A program made the translations under genes and the position numbers. A stretch of DNA of 64,000 nt from assembly GCA_009602735.1 (NCBI GenBank), contig WELA01004268.1, positions 1,108,213-1,172,212 on the forward strand. The letters are read 5' to 3'. The stretch comes from Mesotaenium endlicherianum (lineage: Eukaryota > Streptophyta > Zygnematophyceae > Zygnematales > Mesotaeniaceae). The notes under the pieces were generated by a model, which saw only the letters and a list, made by a program, of their open reading frames with translations, had not been told where the DNA came from and made no database searches. Shown here piece after piece: positions 40,608 to 52,876 of the stretch (its first letter is position 1; the number at the start of each line of letters is the position of its first letter).

Positions 40608-41602
40608 GACTTTTCTGGCTAATTCTGCTCTTGCTAGTAGCAATTCAACAATTGAAATTTCTAAGAACTTGGAAACTAAGACAGCACTCACCACATTTTT
40701 GTGCCCTCGCACGTTTTGGGTGTTTGACTCAAGTCTGCGTTAGAAATCCTAGCAGATCCTAGTCAGCAAGCTCTCTACCCTTTTCATACGAGATCCCTTC
40801 TTGGGAATTTTAGAATCCTAATTTCTATCATACAATGAGAGGAAAAGCTCTTGAACGTCGGCAGAAGCGTGACTCATGACTCTTTAGTGGCCTTGGGAAC
40901 TCCTTCTCCTTCGCGCCTTCCTTCTCTCCTCCTTTTGCTCTTGCGCTCCCCTCTGCTTTTTTGGCAAAAATGTGCGAGGCAAGAATGGGGAAAAATTCGT
41001 GCAGTGCTTGTGCCTTTCTTAAGCACCATGCATGTTGTTCCCTTTTGAGAACTCCAATGCTTAGTCACTGTGTTTAGCATGCATGCAACCTTCCAGGGTT
41101 CCCTCGTCACAACTTAATTTGCTCAACGTCACTTAGCATGCATGCACGTCTCGTGATTGTCGAGCGTGCCTGCTTAACCTTTCAGTTAGCATTGACACCT
41201 AAATGGCCTGGAGCCTATGTCCCCTGAGGTGGCTGCTTACGTCGTGTCAACCTCACCGAAGGACCATGGCTGAGGTGGCCTTCCCACACAACCTTGGCTC
41301 ACCAGTCCTTTGTCTGAGTGGCTGCGTAGTCAACGTCATCCTACTTGGCATCTGCCAATGTGGTCCGTTTGCCGGTCCCAGCGGAGTCATCTTTCCAACA
41401 GACTTTGCTTTGTCAAAGACCCACTCATCCCTGAGTGTCGGGATTGATTAACCTTTTCACGCTTTCCGTGATTTGACTTGACTTGACTTGACCATGAGGT
41501 TTTGTCAGTCAGGTGGTCGGTGAATCAATGCCGACTTCCGTACCTGGCGGCTGTGACTTGAATCACGCATGCGGCGCCGTCTAACCGATAGCAGTCGCAA
41601 CA

Positions 41603-43112
41603 CTTGTCGCGACCGTCATTCTATCATTGAAATTATGGAAATGCACATTCATCACACGCCCGTCGCGACTCTCGACTCACGACTCTCGAGTGCTCTCGAG
41701 TCGCCAAAAGTCGACAGCATTGAAGACGTTTGTCCTCAATGCCGTCGTGATGGCCTTCACCGCCGAAATGTCTCAAATTTGGCATTGCTCCTGACACAAA
41801 CGCAGGACGCAAGGAACAATTTAAACAACCAACCAAGCACCAGGCTCCCTGCGCCAACAGTATAACGCGTTATTTCCTTTATCGCATCACGTCGCACAAA
41901 AGCATACACAGTGCGTGCATCATGCAGGCCTCAGAATTCATCCAAAATTGTAATTTTGAAAATCCAGGGCTTGACGATCAAATTTCATACCGGACTACAT
42001 TTGCAGGATTTGTTTGTGCTTTTTGTTTATATGGTAAGAACCTCCGAGCCGAATATTCACAAGAATAACGTCAAAATAATCTCGAATCCTGGGGCGTGGG
42101 CTTGCATCAAAACATCTCGCATCATCTTGAAGAGTCCTGCGCTGGTCCTCAATTTCACCTGGTGAGTTCAGGTCCGAAACTCCAGAACACTCCAGAAGAC
42201 GAAAGTATGCTTCCATATTATGGTATACCCGACTTTTAAATGCCTTCAAATGCCTTCAGATGCCTTGAAATGTTTTGTTTCAATGGATTATCTTGGAGAA
42301 CGTGGCCTGGTGTGCCTTAAATGCCGTCGATGTTCCTATTCACTGATTCACAAAATCTGACGACCGCACCTGGTCTCCTCACCTGTCACGGTTGATGGTT
42401 TCAATAATGACATCACCACCTGAAGACAATTGATTACTGAAGGAAGAACTTCTCAGCAGCAGTCTTTCAAACGTTGGATTTGCGCGGATGAGATGAGCCC
42501 CCGAATCTGGAAGCAACAGTCGCCTGTCTCGATGACGATGAAGATGGATTGTGATCATTGTTTCAGATACCGTGTACGAAGGACGCCCCCCTGGTGCTGC
42601 CTGGGCAACCCTGGTTTCCCTGTAGCGCGGCTTATGTATTTCAGGACAGAACGTCTGGTCTGGTCTGGTCTGATCTGGTGCTGTCTACAAGGCATGTGCA
42701 TCATGCCCGGTGCCAGAAACGTTAAGAATCCGATCAAATCTCGACTGAGTCGCATGAGCGACTGTAAAATAGTTCAGCAGCAACAACATCCACACAGAAG
42801 TGAACACAAGGAGCACTAGACATCTTTCTGGACTACGCATAGCACGAATATCAGCGCCATTGTGCGAATGCCCTCACGTAACTTGATTACCTTAATTCTT
42901 AAGCAGCAAGACGAGATACTTCAACAGCAACAGCCATAGACTCTCATTAGAAACTAAGGAATCTGGTGCATGTTTCAGGAATTTCGGAAGAGTCACGCAG
43001 CGGAATACGTCATACAGCAGCTAGAGTTTAGAACGTGTCTTTGCGGACCTTGATACGTCTTGAGCACCTGCTAGTTCGTTCAATAAGGCACCACCGAGAG
43101 CATTGGAGTCCG
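41603..43112. other. intergenic region upstream of the beta-helix gene
   Basis: No coding sequence is recognised. Short tandem repeats occur: ATGCCTTCAA-type units at 42239-42270 and TCTGG units at 42653-42680. The promoter of the gene starting at 43113 should lie in its right part, but I see no clear core element. Confidence 0.5.
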
Positions 43113-46100
43113 ATGGGTCCTGAAAGGTGGCGGCCTGCTTGGACGGCTCTCATATTTCTATTTGTTTTGCAGATTTCTAGAGCAACTGCACTAGGTGAGC
43201 TGGTACTTCGCACATAAAAAAAGAACATGGACGTCAAACTTTGATTCTGAGCGGAAAATGTACAAATTATGTTTGGGTTTGATTGATCATTAAGTGTGCT
43301 GTACACATCAGAATCCCAAAAAGCAGTGCCACCATAAGGTCTAGCCCTCTCCTTTTAGAGCAGGCGTTTGAGAGACAACATTAATTATTGATTCCGAAAA
43401 ATTAAGGGGGTAGCAATTCGTGATTAGCGTCCATCTGTTTCCCCCTGCGCATTTGACTAATCAAAATAATATACCGTGATTTTTGGTAGCTTCATCGATG
43501 CAGGACTATCGACATATGTCCTGCACACCCCACTTTATTGTTCTGCAGGACTAAGTTTGATGGCCGACGACACGTTCTCCTTACTTTGAATGTTGTGATT
43601 CGTTTGGCACCGCCTCTAAGTAATTCTGCACACTGCGTTTGTTTGGTGCATACAGGCTGCTTCAACCTCCAAGACGAGGTCTATCTGTCACCCAGGGGCT
43701 CTGATGGGGGCTGCTGCGGTCCCCTCTCTTCCCCATGTGGTGAGTCACCGAGTATTACCCGTCAGACCTTGCTTGTTTCAGGATCATATAAAGAGCATGC
43801 ACGAGGGGCCATCAAGATGCCCTGTTGACAACGGCCAACTCTTGCTGCAAGCTCTGGCAGTATATCCGTTTGCATAGTGAACTTGCTCTACTCCGCATGC
43901 AAAGAGCAGCTAGGCTTCGGACTGGCGGCTGGTGCCGGAGAGTGCACTGCCTCATCTGATTTGACAAGTGCCGCACCTTATCTAAGGCACTGATGTGCAA
44001 CCGTTTGGTGCTGTGGCATGTGCCCCCATGGGACTTGATTGCAACAGCTTCCTTCAAGTATGCAGTGACCAGGTAATGTCTCAGTGGACCTCCCCTTGAG
44101 AGTTTGGCACAACGTAATGTCTGCATGCTAAATTGTTGCCTTTGGGTCGACTGATTGAGCTCAGATGTGCCTCGATGGAAATGTTCTGCCAGTCCCCGTG
44201 CATCACACGCAAGCTCGAGGGAACCAGGCCAGCGTTAAGGCCACGTAGCATTTGCGGCAGTGTCTTTTGGTGGCTTACGGAGCTTCTGAGTAGTCTCTGA
44301 CTCTCTCTGCCTCTCTTGTGGGTGGTTCCTGTTTCCGACTTTGCAGGGCCAACTCGGGAGCCATCATCCACCTCCAGCCAGGAACGTATGCCGCGAGCGG
44401 CAAGGCTACCAATTTGGGCGGCAAGGTCCTGACCATTGCTGCTGCCGGCTCAGCTGCAGGGACAGAGACTGTGCTGGACTGCCAGGGAGGCCCTTGCCTC
44501 GAGGCAGTGTGTGCCTCTGATTCGTGCGCGGCAGCCAACCTCACTCTGCAGGGCTTCACCGTCCAGAACGGAAAGGCAGCGGCTGATGGAGGGTGCCTCT
44601 CCGCTTCCAACCAGGCTGTCGTCTTGCGGTGAGTGGTCTCTGCTTCTCTTGTCAAGTGCACCTGTTACATGGCTCGCACCACTCTGCTAGTTGGTCTTTT
44701 GTCCTTCCTGCCTGTGTGGGGCAGGGACCCACTCGGCACATTCCTTCTCTGTCCCCATCACTACGTATGCACATTGCTGTCCAATTGCATGCCCCGTGTC
44801 AGCCTCCTGCTGCAACTGCCCAATTAGGAAATGCCGTGCCACAGTAAAGGTCCCACATTGTGGTGAAGTATACCAGTGAAATTGACTCACCCTTGTGATT
44901 GGCCTTTCCTTGGCGTGTCTTTCTGGCAGCGACATGACATTCACCAACTGCCAGGCCGTCGGTTACGGAGGAGCAGTGGCAGTGTCAGGTGGCTCTTTCT
45001 CGTCCGCCAACTCCAAGTTCTCCCAATCCTCAGTCTCCGCCGAGACGGGAGGAGGTGGCGCCATCTCTCTGCGCTCCACCACGGCCACCATCACCAAGCT
45101 GAGAGTGGAGGCGTGCTCTGCCGCGAACAGCTACGGAGGCGGTGTGTTTGCATTCCAGACGCAGCTCCTCATGGTGGGCGCGCTCATCCGCGGCTGCACC
45201 TCGCACTTCAGGGGAGGCGCCATCTCGTCCGAGCAGTCCACCCTGGAGCTGCACGCCACTCGCATGGACTTCAGCCAGGTACGTGTCCCCCCCCGAGGGC
45301 CGACTGGTTTCGTCTGGCTATGTCAGTGCCTCAGGGCCTTGATGCAGATGGAAGGGGCAGCGACAGATTTGTATTTTGACATGATGATGCGGCTGCTGAG
45401 TTTGGGCATTCACTTGCTGCTACTCTCAGCACAATGCTGAGAAAGGAGCGCCGTAAAGAAATGCGACCCCTCTAACGTGTACCTTTCACCCTTGTGGTTC
45501 CTGCGCAGGCTGCTGCCGGAGGAGGCCTTGGAGACCAGGGATCGGCCGTGACCCTCGAGAGCTGCGTGGTCGAGTCGTGTGCTGCCACCTCGCCCCTGCC
45601 TGAGGACCTCACCATGGGCGGCGGCCTGTACTTCTCCCAGAGCTCCGCCGTGCAAGTCTCGGGCACCACCGTGTTCAACTGCTCATCCCTCGCGGACGGC
45701 GGCGGCGTGTACCTGGAGAGTGCCCTGAAGGCCGCGCTCGTCGACTCCGTCATTGAGGCCAACACGGCCCTCACCAACGCGGGCGGCCTGTACATCCACA
45801 ATGTCACCACGCGGCTGGCGGGCGTGAGCGTGCTCCGGAACGTGCTGCAGTACCCCATGGGCTTCGGGGCGGGTGTGTACACATACGACGCAGCCCTGAC
45901 CATGACCAATTGCAGCGTGGAAGGCAACACCGGCGCTGAGATGGGCGTCACCCAGGGAGGCGGCATGTACGTCTTCTCCACATACGCTGGCAGCCTGTCC
46001 GCGGACGGCGTCACCTTCGCTGACAACATTGTAAGCCTCTCGCCCAATCTCTTCTGTGCTCTAAGTCAGTGTGCTCAATGCTTTTTGTGCCCTTCTTGTT

Positions 46101-49100
46101 CGCAATGATATGTGTTTATGATGAAAGCAAGCTGGTCATTGTGTGGCTGATGCAGTTACTCCATTGCACCTTGCACCTTTTATATAATGCAGGGGGGGTC
46201 AGGCGGTGCCATCTTTGCCGACAGTGTGCCCACGAACATCACCAACTCACGCTTCCTGCGCAACCACGCCAACTCTCTAGGCGGAGCCAGTAAGTGCTCC
46301 TTCTGCATCCTACATTCCTGCGCACACTTGTGTCCATGGCCATCTCTTTCCAGGCTTCCAGAGAGGCTGAGTACGATATAGGCCATGTGAGCACACCGAA
46401 AGTTGCCAAGCAGCTGATTGACTTGTCATTCTTTTGCCATGGCAGTGCTCGTTGCGCTGTCGTCGCCTCAGGAGACGGCACCCAGAGTTCACATCAACGG
46501 CTGCACGCTGGACAGCAACTCCGCAGCCTTGTCCGGAGGAGCCTTTTACATCAGCGCGTTTGCACCACTTGTCATCCAGTCTACCAAGCTGACCAACAAC
46601 TCCGTCATTCGCGCTGACGGTGGTGCTATCTATGTTCCCGGGGTGAGTAAATTGCACTTCAAGCAATCTACCAAAAGTCAGAGTTCTGTTTCAGTTATCA
46701 CTCAGTTGAGCACCTGCAATGGCCCCACTACATATTATGTACCCTGCCAGCTGTTGGCAGAAGCATGCGATCCCTAACTGCCACATGCTGATTGGCATCT
46801 TTGATGCTGCTTGCTGTGTGCAGAGAGAGTCCGATGTCACATTGATTGACTCTACCTTCGACGGAAACTCCGCAACTGAGTCACGTGGAGGAGCCATTTT
46901 CAGCTCCGGCAGCTCCATCAAGAGCATCCGCACCATCTTCACCGCTAACTGGGCAGGCATCAAGGGAGGCGCTATCACCCGTAAGCGTTCCTCCTCAGAC
47001 CAGCATGCATGTGTAGGCACCTGTATAAGTTTACTTCCCTGTGGCGGTGTTTCTCTGCCTCTGTTGCTTGTGGTCTGGCAGAGCTTGTGCATGCTTGCGC
47101 TGCTCACTGGCTGCAGCTGTCTCTCCCGGTGACGTATATATGTTACGAGGTGCAGATGCGCACCTTCGGCTCGCTACTTAGTGCCACAATGCCTGCATGC
47201 TGATGCACAAGAAGTATTTGTGATGCTCAGTGCAAGGAGTGCAAGGAGGCGGGTTCACGACAACTGCCACATTCGCCAACTGTCAGTTCGGCCACAACCA
47301 CTCGCCCTTGGGCGGCGGTGCCATTCACAGCAGCTTGAAGGCGGAGTCGTCCGCCGACTCCTGCATCTTCCTGGAGAACAACAGCACCTCCGGAGGCGCC
47401 ATCTTGCTGGAGGACTACGGCATGTTCAACATGACCAACAGCAAGTGCCTCAGGAACAAGTATGCCCTCCCTCCCTCTTATGTTCTCCTGCTTTGTACGT
47501 TGCCTCCTCGAGTCTTGTGCACCTTTAGGCATTCCTGGACCCACAAGCCTACTCGTGAGCCTTGCGCTGAATCTTGGCCTGCCACACCTGCCCTGCCTGC
47601 AGTCCGTCTTGGAAACCAGCGTGCTGACCTCGGCGAGCACCTTGCAGACTCTGACAGCGGGTCATGGTGATGATGATGTGGCAGGGCCTCGTCCGGCGGA
47701 GGCTGCATGTCGGTGGGCGACATCACAGTGACCAGGCTGGTGGGCTGCCAGCTGAACGAGAACCAGGCCATCAGCGAGGGCGGCGCCATCCGTGTCACCG
47801 GATCTGCCCTCGTGTCCTCCACTGCCTCCTACTTCAGGAGCAACGAGGCGCCAGTGGGCGGCGCCCTCTCCGTGGAGATGCACTCCCTCGTCACAGCCTC
47901 GGGCACTCTCTTTGACTCCAACAAGGGCCGCTTCCACGTAAGGGCACCAGCTTGCCCCCCTCTTGCGTCTTGTCTCCTTGTCACTTCAGTAACTGGAGGC
48001 TCCAATGTGATCAAAGTATGCCAGTCCACACTGCATCACGTTCTTGTTGCATATTAGTGTCTTTTCATTTTGTAGCTTGTTGAGAACTTGATGTGCCACG
48101 CGCCTGCAGCACACTGCTCTTGTGAATAAGTCCCCGATATTTCTCTGTGCTTTTTGTTGTTGCTGCAGGGCGGAGCCATTTTCGGCACCCACCAGGCCCA
48201 CGTCCAGCTGTCCGACTGCGACCTCTCCAGCAACCGCGCAGTGCTGGGAGGAGGGCTTCTGGTGGACGGGGATGTTGTGCTCATGTTGAACAACACCAAC
48301 CTGGCCTCCAACACCGCGTCAGGCCTGGTGCTCCAGGGGCAGACCAAGTCGACTGTTCTGGGCTGCACATTCGGCGACAACAGCGCCGCTGTTATGAACG
48401 GAGGAGGAATCCTGGCCACCGAGGACGCGGAGCTGAGCGTGGAGGGGACCACCTTCAGCTCCAACAAGGGACCTGAGGGAGGCGCCCTGTACGCGGACGC
48501 CAGCACCCTTGTCACTGTCAAGGACTCCGTGTTCAGCTACAACGCGGCCGAGCAAGGAGGCGCCATCGCAGTCTCTGGCACCAGCAAGGTCACAGTCACC
48601 AATGCCACCTTCGTCAGCAACACCGCCTCGGAGACAGGAGGCGCCGTGTCGTTCCTCGGAGCCTCCGTGGGCGGCGTGAGGGCCTCGGTCTTCTCAAAGA
48701 ACGTGGCGCTCGTGGACGGCGCGGGCGTGTACATGAAGCGGACGGCGGTCAACGAGACCGCGCCGGGATCCATGAAGCCCCTGGCCATGAGCGGCCTCAC
48801 GTTCTCGCGCAACGTCGCTCCGCTCAGCCAGGGCGCCGCATTCTTTGAGGCCACCTTCGAGCCCCTCTCCAGGACCACCTGTGCCGCCTGCACCAGTGCG
48901 GACAAGGAGGACACCGTGGGCACCGTGCCCACCTCCTTCCACATGCGCTGGCCCGGTGCCACGGACAAGGCGGAGGACCTGCCCTTCCGCGTGCTGGGCT
49001 CCGTGGGGCTGCCCATCGAGAACCTCCAGGTGGTCATCCTGGACGCGTTCGGCAACCTGGTGGACCAGGACAACGTCTCCATTGTGGAGGTCTCTCCCGA

Positions 49101-52100
49101 CCCCCGCGTGAGCGGCTTGCTCCACGGCGTGGCCAGGAACGGCATGGTGGCCCTCCCCCCCATCAACATTCTGGTGCAGCCCGAGGAGGCCGCTGACTTC
49201 GAGCTGAACATCACCGTCACGAGCTCTACGGGGGCCTTCCCCGACATCGTGCGCACGCTCACCATTGGCCTGTGCCCGGCGGGGCAGTTCTACAACGACA
49301 CCAAGTACGTGTGCCAGACGTGCGCGCTCGGCAGCTGGTGCGCGGCGGGCCAGCTCATGACGGCGTGCAAGGACAACACGTTCTCCTTCCAGCTGGGCTC
49401 CTCCGGGCAGTACAACTGCAGCAGCTGCGACTCCGACGGCCTCGTGTGCACCTCGGGCAAGGCGCAGGTGCGCGACGGCTACTGGCTGTCCCCCCCCAGC
49501 ATCATGACCCCCAAGCCCACGGCGTTCAACTGCCTGTACCAGGGCTGCCAGGGGTTCAACTTCACGGGCGAGGACTACAGGCAGTGCCACTCGCGCTACG
49601 ACGAGAACCGAATGTGCTCCACGTGCGCGCCCGACAACTTCTTCCTGCTCAACGACTGCCACTCGTGCGGCAAGGTGTTCACCAGCATCTTCCCGCTGCT
49701 CATCATCGTGGTGGTGTCGGCGTGGATCATCATGAACATGATGTCCGACACGTTCGACACCGTCGACATCTTCCTCAACGAGGTGCAGATTGTGACCATG
49801 ATCGGGTCGTACAACCTGAACTACCCCGCCTGGATCATCACGCTCCTGCAGTACTTTGGGCTCACGCTGTTCGACCCCGACATCATCGGGCCCGAGTGCC
49901 GCGTCTCGTACAACTACGAGCGCCGCTGGGTGGTGACGCTGCTGGTGCCCATCGTCGGCTGCTTCGTGTACCTCTGCTTCTACCTCAAGCACCACTACGT
50001 GGGCGACATCTCCGGCCGCTTCTTCGGCAAGCGCGGCGCCGCCTCCACGCTCAGCCGCAACAACAGCGTGCGCAGCCGCGCCGCCGAGCAGGAGTACAAC
50101 AACAAGCTCATCCACTCGGTGACCAACTGGCTGGACATCTGCTACGCCTCCGTGCTCATCCGCTGCTTCCAGGCGTTCCAGCGCCAGGTGTACGACGTGC
50201 CCGTGGTGGGCAGCGCCCCCGAGCTCCTGTGGATGTCCAAGACGCACGTGTTCCTGCTCAGCCTGGCCGTCATCGTGACCGTCATCTACATCGGCGGCCT
50301 CTTCTTCTTCTACACCATCGTGCTGTACCAGGGCCAGAAGAAGCAGCTGTTCCAGGAGCTGGCCTACAAGCAGCGCTACAGCTGGCTGTTTGACCGCTAC
50401 AAGCCCGAGTACTGGTGGTGAGTCACGCTTTCCTCCGCCTTCTCTCCCGCGGCTCTTGCTCTCGATGCTCCTCCTCCTGGTTCCTCTGCCTCACGAGGAA
50501 CTATCTCTGACGCCCCTGCTCCTGCATTGCTGCCAGGTGGCACTTGATGAACGTGATGCGCCGCATCGTCTTCTCGGCCCTTCTGGTGTTCGCCGTCAAC
50601 ACTCCAAGCGTTCAGGTGCCCCATCCTTTCCTGTGCTTCAGACGTCTGCACATTTGACGTCGGTGCTTCAACCATACTGCTGCCAGTATTCTTCACTGCT
50701 TTCTGTCCATAGCACCTGGCACTCCACCTGGCATCCTCACGATGCACCAGGTGCTGCAGCGTGCAAGCGACCTTCCAGTTCTGACCGGCTGCTGATCGTG
50801 CCACGCTGTGTGGGTGTTGCTGCTGCAGGTTGCTCTGACGCTGCCCATCCAAGCCGTGCGCATCGGCCTGCAGTACGCTTCGTCGCCCTTCGGGTCGTCG
50901 TCGCTGGACGTGCTCAACGGCACGCTCATCCTGGGCGAGTTCTTCTTCACGCTGGCGGTGACGGGCTACAACTACATCGGCCTCAAGAAGTTCTCAGAGG
51001 TCATCTTCGGCGTGGCCATCGCGCTCATCGTGGGGCCCATCTTCACGACGTTCACGTACGAGATCCTGAACAAGACGCTGATGCTGCGCAACCAGCTGTC
51101 CATCACCTACATCTGGAAGCGCGAGGCCAAGGGCAAGCTCCGCAAAAGCCACCTGCAGAACCTGGCGGCCTCGGAGCACGTGCACCCGCAGGAGGTCTGC
51201 GAGTGGTTCCGCCCGCACATCATGTTCACGCTGCTGCTCTCGCCGCGCGCCAAGGAGCAGCGCCTGCTGCTGCGCGTGCGCGACCGCTACGAGGAGTGCA
51301 AGCTGGAGGGCCTGGGCCCCATGGGGTGGATCCGCCACCTCAGCAAGCCCCAGCTGTACGCTGTGCTGTCGCAGGCCCTGCTGGGCGCGGGCGCCGGCAA
51401 CATGGTCATCGCTCGCGTGCCCCTCAAGGGCAACTTCTGCGCCGACCACAACAACTGGCACGAGGAGGGCCAGCAGCACCCCATGCAGCTGCTGCAGTCG
51501 GTGGAGACTCCCAAGGGCGGCGTGCAGTGGCCCCCCCGCCTGGAGCGTCACGTCAGCTGGGCCACCCAGGAGGAGCTCGCGGCGGAGCGGGCGGCTGCCG
51601 CCGCTGCTGCTGTCAAGGCCTCTACCCCCAAGAAGGGCGGCGACGCAAGCGGCAAGCCCCCCCTGAAGAAGGGCTTCAACAGGGCCGTGGCTGCGGCCAA
51701 GGCTACCATCGAGGGAGTCCTGAGCCCCAGGTCGGCCACGTCGTCGCCAGCTCAGCAGCATCAGCCAGGTGGCGAGAGCTCCGGTCACGTAGCCGGCAAG
51801 AAGCCGCCTCCCCTGGACCTGTCGCACAGCAACAACGACGAGAGCGACGGCGGCGTGTACCCCGACCATGACTTTGTGCGCTCGGGCATTGCAGAGGCGC
51901 GCATGAACATGGCCGAGCTGACGCTCACCTTCCAGCGCCACCTGGCAATGCTGGTGAAGATCGAGTCGAGGAAGAAGGACGACTCGCTGCGCATGCTCAT
52001 CCGCTCCCAGGCCATCCGCCACATCCTGGCCTGGCTCACCGCCCCCAGCAGGTGTGTGGCAGCCTCCTCGCTCCCCGGTTCTCTCTATCCCTCACTTCGA

Positions 52101-52876
52101 GATCTGGATGCGCCTCAATATGCCGCAATCATCCCTCACATCTGCTTCTGCTGACAGACAGAGCTCCATTGTGCATCCACACTCTCGAAAGTGTATGCCC
52201 ATTCCTCAACTGACACCTTTGGGGTGTCGCGTCTCATTGTGCAGCACGGAGGAGGACCAGAAGCTCCTGAGGGACCTGGTTGTCGCTGTGAGGGAGGCCT
52301 CCATGGAGGAGGCAGGCGGCCTGTCGTGGAAGCGCGGCATGTGGTGCTTCTTTAAGAACGCCTACGTCAACGGCCGTGCCAAGTGAGTTGCCCCCTCTCT
52401 GTTTCCATCTTGCTTGTCAAGACTTGCTGTGTAAGAACTGCAGACCAAGGCTTGCGCTGTTCATTGTTTGTCCTCTGCTCTGAGGCCTTCACACTGTTGT
52501 TGCCCCTCTTGTAGTAAGCTGCTGTACGGAATCTTGAACAACGTGATATGGAAAGGCCCCATGCTGAGCAAAGGTGTTTGGGTGTTTGGGTGTTTGCAGG
52601 CTGGTGCCACAATGCCTGTCCGCCTCTGCGTCCGAGAGAGAGGAGGAGGTCAAGGTCGGAACACCTCGCAACATTTAAGCACCTGAGGGGAGAAGGCACG
52701 AGTGCCCAGCATGACTGCACAGCTGATACAAGGGACTTCTGTTCTTTCACTCACCACCTGTTCCATTGAGCTTTTAGCTCAAATTCAGATGTATCTGTTC
52801 GGAGGATAGACTGATGGAGGAGACGGCTGCAGAGAAAAAAGCTGGCAGCCCAGAGCCACTCGAAGCTGCCCTCTAA
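43113..52876 (+). CDS. multi-exon surface protein: signal peptide, right-handed beta-helix, Cys-rich region, multi-TM domain
   Basis: Exons inferred from GT-AG sites and reading phase are: 43113-43194, 43656-43739, 44347-44628, 44930-45278, 45509-46030, 46193-46289, 46446-46642, 46824-46980, 47231-47459, 47685-47937, 48169-50417, 50537-50615, 50829-52051, 52245-52382, 52515-52573, 52833-52876 (TAA 52874). Phases agree from exon 3 on. Exons 2 and 3 do not join in phase, so one small exon near 43780-44300 is unresolved. Exon 1 encodes a signal peptide (TALIFLFVLQISRATA). Exons 2-11 hold many imperfect repeats with GGAI/GGGL/GGAL turns every 20-25 residues, as in pmp/pectate-lyase-like beta-helices. 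Cys-rich and TM parts follow. A plasma-membrane protein with a large extracellular helix, perhaps adhesive or sensory, is inferred. The last two small exons are less certain. Confidence 0.82.
48169..50417 (+). CDS. large exon 11 of the beta-helix gene: last repeats, Cys-rich domain, first TM helices
   Basis: About 750 codons. The first 220 continue the beta-helix repeats (GGAIFGTHQAHVQLSDC, GGGILATEDAELSVEGTTF, GGALYADASTLVTV, GGAIAVSGTSKVTV). A beta-sandwich-like stretch follows (LPIENLQVVILDAFGNLVDQ). Next is a Cys-rich region related to ephrin-receptor/GCC2-GCC3-like modules (CPAGQFYNDT, CQTCALGSWCAAG, CSTCAPDNFFLLNDCHSC). TM helices lie at about 49675-49740 (FPLLIIVVVSAWIIMNMM), 49795-49870, 49925-49990 and 50245-50330. 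DPDIIGPECRVSYNYERRW is a loop typical of this algal protein class. The exon ends at a GT donor after the Tyr-Trp codons. Confidence 0.88.
50829..52051 (+). CDS. exon 13 of the beta-helix gene: last TM helices and cytoplasmic tail
   Basis: This begins in phase after the small exon 50537-50615 (RRIVFSALLVFAV). TM helices are LTLPIQAVRIGLQY, LILGEFFFTLAVTGYNYIGL and VIFGVAIALIVGPIFTTF. After about residue 85 the sequence is a long cytoplasmic tail: basic (WKREAKGKLRKSHLQ), mixed helical, then an Ala/Lys/Pro-rich low-complexity part and an acidic patch (NNDESDGGVYPDHDF). The total TM count over exons 11-13 is about 7 or 8. Confidence 0.85.

Larger units (their letters stand above)
39992..41602 (-). 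mobile_element. internally deleted derivative of the methyltransferase-type element
   Basis: Low coordinates (39992-40330) match 4821-5123, including TGTCGTGCCTAA at the end and a CACGTG array. High coordinates (40440-41602) match the leader 14170-15084, ending AGTCGCAACA where the full element ends AGTCGCGACA. The whole coding part is missing. It could be an internal deletion or a TRIM/LARD-like non-autonomous family. It is not simply a solo LTR, because the two halves come from opposite ends of the full element. No clear target duplication is seen. Confidence 0.7.

Noticed and set aside
39992-41602. Solo LTR of the methyltransferase element
   Set aside because: Its two halves match opposite ends of the full element (trailer and leader) rather than one terminal repeat, so internal deletion fits better.
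49272-50393. Long + strand open frame overlapping exon 11 in another frame, and a 517-codon minus-strand frame at 48694-50247
   Set aside because: These are shadows caused by high GC and third-position bias. They are His/Val/Arg-rich without motifs, while the real exon has TM helices and Cys motifs.
43113-52876. Bacterial (chlamydial pmp-like) contamination or horizontal gene
   Set aside because: The gene has more than ten GT-AG introns with consistent phases and a eukaryotic-type TM region.
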